Of a DNA stretch of 14,553 nucleotides, positions 10,018 through 14,553 are shown in pieces. Under the pieces are notes generated by a model. The model did no database searches. It saw only the letters and a list, made by a program, of their open reading frames with translations, and was not told where the DNA came from. Each line of letters opens with the position of its first letter. Position 1 is the stretch's first letter. Source of the stretch: Hamiltosporidium magnivora (taxonomy: Eukaryota > Microsporidia > Dubosqiidae); contig PITI01000321.1 of the NCBI GenBank assembly GCA_004325065.1, positions 1 through 14,553 of the forward strand. Direction: 5' to 3'. Made by a program: the position numbers and the translations under genes.

Positions 10018-10805
10018 AACTAACTCACGGCGCTACAGCCCTTGTAGAGCTCGGGCCTCTTTAACTATTTTCCTCTATTCTTCTTCATTGTGCATTAAGT
10101 CATTCCGTTGCAATATATTGAATTTCCTTAGATCGTTTTCCAACTCGTCTAGCCATCTTTTTCTCGGTCAACCTCGTTTTCTTTTGCCTTCAGGTGCAGA
10201 TCTAAAAATTTTTCTAACAGCTCTTTGGTCGAGATTCATATTACGTGTCCTAGCCATCTAAGTCGGCTCTGTCTCTTAATGGTAACCAAAGTTTGTTTTT
10301 TTCATAAAGCTAGTATATTTCTAGATTTTTTCTAATCCTCCACATGTTATTTCCAAATATAGGGCCGTATATTCTTTTCAGTATCTCTCTTACCCATATG
10401 TCTAGCAGGGTCTGGTTTCTTTTTGTTATCACTAGTGTTTGGGAGGCTTGCAGTACAAAAGGTCTAATATTCGTTCTATATATTTGCCTTTTAGTATTTC
10501 GATTTAACAGGTTTGACTTCAGTAAGCGGTGCAAAGCAAAGTAGGTCTTGTTGCCTGCTTTTATTCTTTTTTTAATCACAAGAACATTTATGTTATTCTC
10601 GTCCAGAAGAGATCCTAGGTATTTGAAGCTTAATACTCTTTGAAATATATATGAATCAATTTTTAACGAGTTCCTCGGGTATTCATCGAACGGGGAGCTG
10701 ATCATATATTTTGTTTTACTTTCATTTATTTTCAGTCCAGCTTATCCTGAAATCGCTGCTAATATTCTTAAAGTTGATTCTATATGTTCTTGTTTTCTTC
10801 TCTAA
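10018..10805 (-). pseudogene. 5'-truncated non-LTR (LINE) reverse transcriptase relic
   Basis: Reading on the minus strand from about 10805, the frame gives RRKQEHIESTLRILAAISG, a TAA, then AGLKINESKTKYM, matching the GL.IN..KTKYM block of LINE reverse transcriptases. The open part, 10705-10310, continues with FKYLGSLL, KRIKAGNKTYFALHRLLKS, NTKRQIYRTNIRPFV and REILKRIYGP, all standard for the thumb and C-terminal region. After the stop at 10310 a shifted frame gives SRLRWLGHVI near 10239-10268, and the end near 10020 reads KRPELYKGCSAV. The catalytic YADD region, the palm and any endonuclease are absent, so the copy is truncated at its 5' side, as is common after incomplete target-primed reverse transcription. 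It cannot move by itself. Clade not determined. Confidence 0.85.
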
Positions 10806-11190
10806 AAAATTAACTGATAAAAAAAATTAAAAGCTCAAAACTAAAATATAAATGATTGGCCCAAAATGAAATGGAATAATAAATAATTAGGGAAATTTTT
10901 TAGCCTCAAAAACTTAAATCGTGAAACAAATACTCTACTTATAACATATTTTCTTCATCTAATTAAATTAAATTTAATAGATGTTGACTGTATAGGCACA
11001 TACGCCAAAATATGTTATAATTTTTTTTCGATTTTCACATACTTTTTAAAATTTCAAAATCATCAAACACTAAACCAAACTTAAATCTTCTACTTCACCG
11101 GGGTTAAATTACTATAATTAAATATTTTATTTGGACTTTGAATTATTTAAATGACATTTTAAATTCTGTATTTCTTATTTTTAAAATTAA
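10806..11190. other. AT-rich spacer, nothing assignable
   Basis: Short frames only. There is no sign that the LINE continues beyond about 10805 and no other motif. Confidence 0.55.
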
Positions 11191-11194
11191 ATTG

Positions 11195-11900
11195 TAACTT
11201 TTTAATTATCTGAAAAATATTCATTATTATTAGTGAAGGAAGTCTCTACACTGAAAACCATATCTTTATATTGATTAGATAAAAGTTTTGGAAAAATAAT
11301 TGTCTGGATTTTTAAGGAAAAAAATCCAATATTTTTCGGTTGTTCCATAGAAATTCGTATATGAAGAAAAGAGGCTGAAAAATTGTGCAATTTTCTCAAT
11401 GAGTTAATTTTTGGGTCTTTATCTGACTTGATAGAAAACCAAGGTTTAATTTTTAACTAAAAATTTCGAAAAACATGTGGAATTGGATTTTCCCATGCTG
11501 GTTAGAAGAAAGTAGATCGGAAAGATATAAAGAAGGTTTAAAAAACCAGTAAAACTAAGTAGCAGATTATAACTGTTGGTATGACACTGTAAAGTTAATA
11601 ATTTCATTTAATTTGCCGAAAATATCTCAGAAGAAATTTTGATTCAATCGCAAAAACTATAATAAAAAATAATAGTTCAATTTATATTGTATCACATGTC
11701 GAGTTTCGATTTAAGAGCACATATTCTGAGATGAACAACAAAAACACTGAGCAACTTCACGCTTATAAAATGAGTTTCAACCATTTTTAAGATGTAAGTA
11801 TCTAAAGAATACCAAAAGATTTTTTGCATGTTAATTATCAATTTACAAAGAAGAACTACATTGGTGCTTTAAAAAATTATAAATTAACATCTTTCACATT
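11195..11900 (+). repeat. Dispersed element, copy B (old, AT-drifted)
   Basis: The order of matching blocks follows copy A. GTGAAGGAAGTCTCTACA near 11234 matches the A segment near 2754. CAATATTTTT near 11328 matches about 2870. AACATGTGGAATTG near 11472 matches about 2979. GGTTAGAAGA near 11501 matches 3030. CTAAGTAGCAGATTAT plus GTTGGTATGACA (11554-11586) match 3089-3120. GAGTTTCGAT near 11701 matches 3238-3247. AGATGTAAGTATCT near 11790 matches 3322-3335. GAACTACATT near 11851 matches the conserved end block near 3399. Many differences replace G or C in copy A with A or T, as expected for an unconstrained copy drifting toward the local composition. No frame is shared with copy A. Confidence 0.65.
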
Positions 11901-11904
11901 TTTT

Positions 11905-12220
11905 AAGAATATAGTATTTATAAAATGAATTTATTATCATTTAATATTTTTTTTGAATTTAACACAAAATATATTCATTATTTATAATTTTTAGTCAAAA
12001 CTCAAAGAATTTATTTCTATTTAAATAAATTATGAGTTTAAAATATTTTCAGCTTTTTCATACATTTTTTTGAACTAGTTCATAACTTTAAAAATTTTAT
12101 TTTCTAACAAATTTATTTTTTTAAACTTTTAATAATCTAATAAATACATAATTATTCTTATAAATTAATTTATTTACAAAAAATAATTAAAAATAATATT
12201 TTTTCTCAAGAAAGTTTCTT
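11905..12220. other. Extremely AT-rich spacer before the PDI upstream array
   Basis: This is almost pure A and T with no frames, no C-run signals and no clear repeat unit. It may be untranscribed spacer. Confidence 0.5.
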
Positions 12221-12221
12221 A

Positions 12222-12288
12222 TTTTTTAATTTTTAATTTATTAAGTTTTTAATTAAATTTTAAATTAAATAAAGGATTTTCTCAAGAA
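12222..12288 (+). repeat. Left inverted arm around the 86-bp array
   Basis: The reverse complement of this segment matches 12615-12680 with few differences, sharing for example GGAAAATCCTTTATTTAATT (one mismatch) and the block AATTAAAAACTTAATAAATT. With the tandem units between them, the two arms could form a long hairpin or cruciform. Such an arrangement is seen in MITE-like elements. Confidence 0.75.
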
Positions 12289-12618
12289 TAATTGAAAGAA
12301 TTTTTTAAAAGAGAGAAAAAAAATTTGTCCTGAATTTTACTTAAATAAATACATATTACAGTCCTTTTTAAGAATGATTGAAAGAATTATTTAAAAGAGA
12401 GAAAAAAATTTTGTTACTAAATTTTAATTAAAAAAATACATATTACGGTCCTTTTTAAGAATGATTGAAAGAATTATTTAAAAGAGAGAAAAAAATTTTG
12501 TCCTGAATTTTACTTAAATAAATAAATATTACGGTCCTTTTTAAGAATGATTGAAAGAATTATTTAAAAGAGAGAAAATTTTTAACCTAAAATTTTAATT
12601 AATCTAAAAGGTCCTTCT
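12284..12618 (+). repeat. Four-unit tandem array, unit about 86 bp
   Basis: Units begin at 12284, 12370, 12457 and 12543, each opening with AAGAATRATTGAAAGAATT followed by ...TTAAAAGAGAGAAAA, with a TACATATTACGGTCC-type end in the first three. Spacing is 86, 87 and 86 bases, and the fourth unit is shortened to about 76. The middle units are nearly identical, indicating recent duplication or homogenisation. The array ends about 90 bases before the PDI start and so lies in its upstream region. Confidence 0.9.
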
Positions 12619-12680
12619 TAGGAAAATCCTTTATTTAATTAAATCTTTTAATTAAAAACTTAATAAATTAAAAATTAATT
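12615..12680 (-). repeat. Right inverted arm around the 86-bp array
   Basis: This is the partner of 12222-12288 in inverted orientation. Its outer end lies only about 28 bases before the PDI ATG, so the PDI transcript start may lie inside or next to this arm. Confidence 0.75.
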
Positions 12681-12698
12681 ATAAATAAACAAAAAAAA

Positions 12699-12707
12699 CC
12701 AAACCCC
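12699..12707 (+). promoter_or_regulatory. Microsporidian-type CCC signal before the PDI start
   Basis: The bases CCAAACCCC abut the ATG directly. They stand out from an otherwise nearly C-free AT-rich leader and mirror the ACCCCA arrangement before NOP56. This fixes the PDI start at 12708. Confidence 0.65.
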
Positions 12708-14021
12708 ATGATATTTTTTATTTTGTTCTTTACCTTTCTACAAACAGAAACACCAAACATTTACTCCTACAAACAAATAAACCTAGATAATACAAAAGAC
12801 GAACCATTAAAAGCAAACTTTTTTGACTGTAAAAATACCAAACACGAGAAATGTGATGAAAATAATATTTTAATTGAACATCTCGGACGAACTTTTACTT
12901 TGAAACCAGAAAATGAAAAAGTATTACCCAGTATTATTTCTCTACTCAATAAATACAAGGCACCTCCACAAAACATCAAAGAAATTGTTGAGAATTTAAC
13001 TTCTTTAGAAAGTAAAGAAGATCCTGAGATAGTGTCTATTCGATCTGGAGCCAGAAGTTTTGCAATATATTTTGTTGACAGTAACGAGGTAGATAAGATT
13101 ACACCTTCAACCCTTCCAAACATTTCCATATTTCTTTCTTCAGATAAAAAACTTGCAGAAACACTTGACACACCTTTTCCTGGTATTTATGGATTCAATG
13201 CCTCTGAAAGAACACATTACCGTATGAAACCTACAGAAAGTTATCTTTCTAATATTTATACAATATTAATTCCTATATTAGAAGAAGTCACCTCAGAAAC
13301 AATCAAACACTACGAATTGTGTCAGCTACCCGTATTTTACATATTTGTTTCTCAAAAAGATTCTGAATCTTTAATGAAAGATTTAAAACCAATTTTTTTA
13401 AAATACAAAGAAAAAGCAAAAGGAGCGGTCGTATTTTATAAGCAAGAAAAAACGAATTTGAAACATTTTGGTATTTCTGAAGAACAATTACCAGCAATGA
13501 TAAATTTAACAAACAAAAAGAAATACAAACAAGTAGGTCTCACAAAAGAAAATACAGAAAATTTTCTAGAAAATTATTTTTCAGAATCTCTCACCCCTTA
13601 TGAAGCATCAGGAGAAGTACCTGAAGATAACAGTAAAAGAAATTTAAAAGTTATTGTACGAAACGATTATAAAAAATACTATGAAGATATTAAAAAAGAT
13701 ATTATTATTGTTTTTCATTCTCCATATTGTAGATACTGTGTTGAACTCAAACCTTTACTTGAAAAACTTGCTGATCTTTATAACAAATATGCTTCAAAAA
13801 AGATTGTCATCGGTACAATTGATATGGTAGATAATGATATGCCAGAATTTACAATACACGGATTCCCTACTATATATCTTTTAAAAGGTAAAACACGAGA
13901 AGCTATTTTATTTGATCAACAAAGAAGTTTTAACAATTTTATTGAGTTTATTCATCAAAATGGTTACAATAAAATTAATTTGAATAAATACCTTGATAAG
14001 AAAGAAAAAGAAGATTTGTAA
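12708..14021 (+). CDS. Protein disulfide isomerase-like protein with a single catalytic thioredoxin domain
   Basis: The 437-residue product is predicted to act in the ER lumen, forming and rearranging disulfides in secreted proteins. Residues 1-13 are a hydrophobic signal peptide (MIFFILFFTFLQT). The C-terminus is KEDL, a KDEL/HDEL-like retrieval signal. Residues about 20-200 look like non-catalytic N-terminal thioredoxin-like domains. Residues 200-300 look like a PDI b' domain, including FGISEEQLPAM near 254-264. The catalytic a' domain is about 312-425, with IIIVFHSPYCRYC placing the active-site cysteines at 341 and 344, and with the cis-proline in GFPTIY at 387. Classical PDI has about 500 residues and two CGHC sites. 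Here there is one site, CRYC, and no N-terminal CxxC of that type, although C41 and C49 exist. The start is supported by the signal peptide and the adjoining CCCC. The gene is flanked by repeat arrays on both sides. Confidence 0.9.
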   Translation: MIFFILFFTFLQTETPNIYSYKQINLDNTKDEPLKANFFDCKNTKHEKCDENNILIEHLGRTFTLKPENEKVLPSIISLLNKYKAPPQNIKEIVENLTSLESKEDPEIVSIRSGARSFAIYFVDSNEVDKITPSTLPNISIFLSSDKKLAETLDTPFPGIYGFNASERTHYRMKPTESYLSNIYTILIPILEEVTSETIKHYELCQLPVFYIFVSQKDSESLMKDLKPIFLKYKEKAKGAVVFYKQEKTNLKHFGISEEQLPAMINLTNKKKYKQVGLTKENTENFLENYFSESLTPYEASGEVPEDNSKRNLKVIVRNDYKKYYEDIKKDIIIVFHSPYCRYCVELKPLLEKLADLYNKYASKKIVIGTIDMVDNDMPEFTIHGFPTIYLLKGKTREAILFDQQRSFNNFIEFIHQNGYNKINLNKYLDKKEKEDL

Positions 14022-14040
14022 GTTTAATTAAATTGTAAAT

Positions 14041-14251
14041 AGGAATTATAAATTTGTTTTTAGTTTTCATATTTTTATGTAAAAATTATTTAATTTATTT
14101 TCATATGTTTATGTAAGAATTATAAATTTATTTTTAGTTTCCTTATTTTTATGTAAGAAATATAAATTTATTTTTAGTTTCCTTATTTTTATGTAAGAAT
14201 TATAAATTTATTTTTAGTTTCCTTATTTTTATGTAAGAATTATAAATTTAA
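14041..14251 (+). repeat. 40-bp tandem array just downstream of the PDI stop
   Basis: Three near-identical 40-base units begin at 14113, 14153 and 14193 (GTAAGAATTATAAATTTATT then TTTAGTTTCCTTATTTTTAT). A partial unit follows at 14233, and two older diverged units precede them from about 14041 and 14079. The array starts about 20 bases after the stop codon and so probably lies in the 3' untranslated region or terminator region of PDI. Confidence 0.9.
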
Positions 14252-14460
14252 TATCTAACTTTTCTTTCTTTGATAATTAAGATGCTATAGTTTATAATAA
14301 ATTATGTTATTTGTTATTAAGAATATTTAAATTCATAAAATTTTGTTTTAAAAATAACTTTCTTTACTTTATATTAAATTTAAATAAACTTTTTTTTTAA
14401 AATGATTTATTTATTTTTATATTCATATAGTTTACTTTCAGATGAATAATCTATTTATTT

Positions 14461-14553
14461 GGAAATATCACATCTTTTTACAATAGTGGCAAGTGTTATA
14501 TTTGTTTTCATGACATTAACGCAGTTCTAGGTTTAACATAAATAACTGCTACC
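14461..14553 (-). repeat. Dispersed element, copy C (partial, inverted, cut by window end)
   Basis: The reverse complement of 14489-14553 aligns with 3373-3437 of copy A over 66 columns with only four differences (two substitutions and two single-base gaps). Weaker similarity continues to about 14461. The rest of the element should lie beyond the right edge. It is in the opposite orientation to copies A and B. Confidence 0.9.

Noticed and set aside
11202..11399. 65-codon minus-strand frame
   Set aside because: It lies inside old repeat copy B and has no counterpart in copy A.
12767..13512. Two minus-strand frames (134 and 69 codons)
   Set aside because: Both are antisense to the well-supported PDI gene.
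1..14553. tRNA genes, CRISPR arrays, bacterial operon signals
   Set aside because: No tRNA cloverleaf was seen, the tandem arrays have no spacer-repeat alternation, and all recognised genes are eukaryotic.

Overview
This AT-rich eukaryotic window most likely comes from a microsporidian with an expanded, transposon-littered genome. It holds two intact genes: NOP56 (a box C/D snoRNP core protein, minus strand) at the left end and an ER protein disulfide isomerase (plus strand) at the right end. Both lack introns and both have a run of four C within one base of the ATG, which fits the CCC-type start signal described for microsporidian genes. The short PDI, the very AT-rich codon use and a decayed secreted leucine-rich-repeat (LRR) gene agree with this. 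A lineage with large intergenic regions, such as Hamiltosporidium, is a plausible but unproven source.

Layout: 40-2538 is NOP56 with an unusually long lysine/glutamate tail. About 2740-3500 is a relatively GC-rich, hairpin-rich repeat (copy A). About 4200-5600 is a dead hAT-type transposase related to the ZBED5/GTF2IRD2 group, readable only across many stops and frameshifts. About 5650-5835 is a GC-rich fragment, probably from a LINE. 6762-9133 is a broken gene for a secreted LRR-like protein. About 10020-10805 is the C-terminal part of a non-LTR reverse transcriptase, on the minus strand and truncated at its 5' side. About 11195-11900 is an old, AT-drifted copy B of the same repeat. 12222-12680 is a four-unit array of an 86-bp repeat enclosed by about 65-nt inverted arms, ending just before the PDI gene at 12708-14021. 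A 40-bp tandem array follows the PDI stop. At the right edge, 14461-14553 is the end of a third copy (C) of the dispersed repeat, inverted relative to copy A.

The two live genes diverge and are separated by about 10 kb of dead mobile elements and a dead gene family member. They work in unrelated processes (rRNA 2'-O-methylation and ribosome assembly versus oxidative folding in the ER). The best candidate for something undescribed is the roughly 0.75-kb dispersed element. It has three copies of different age here, no conserved reading frame between copies A and B, and several perfect stems. I could not assign it to a known class.
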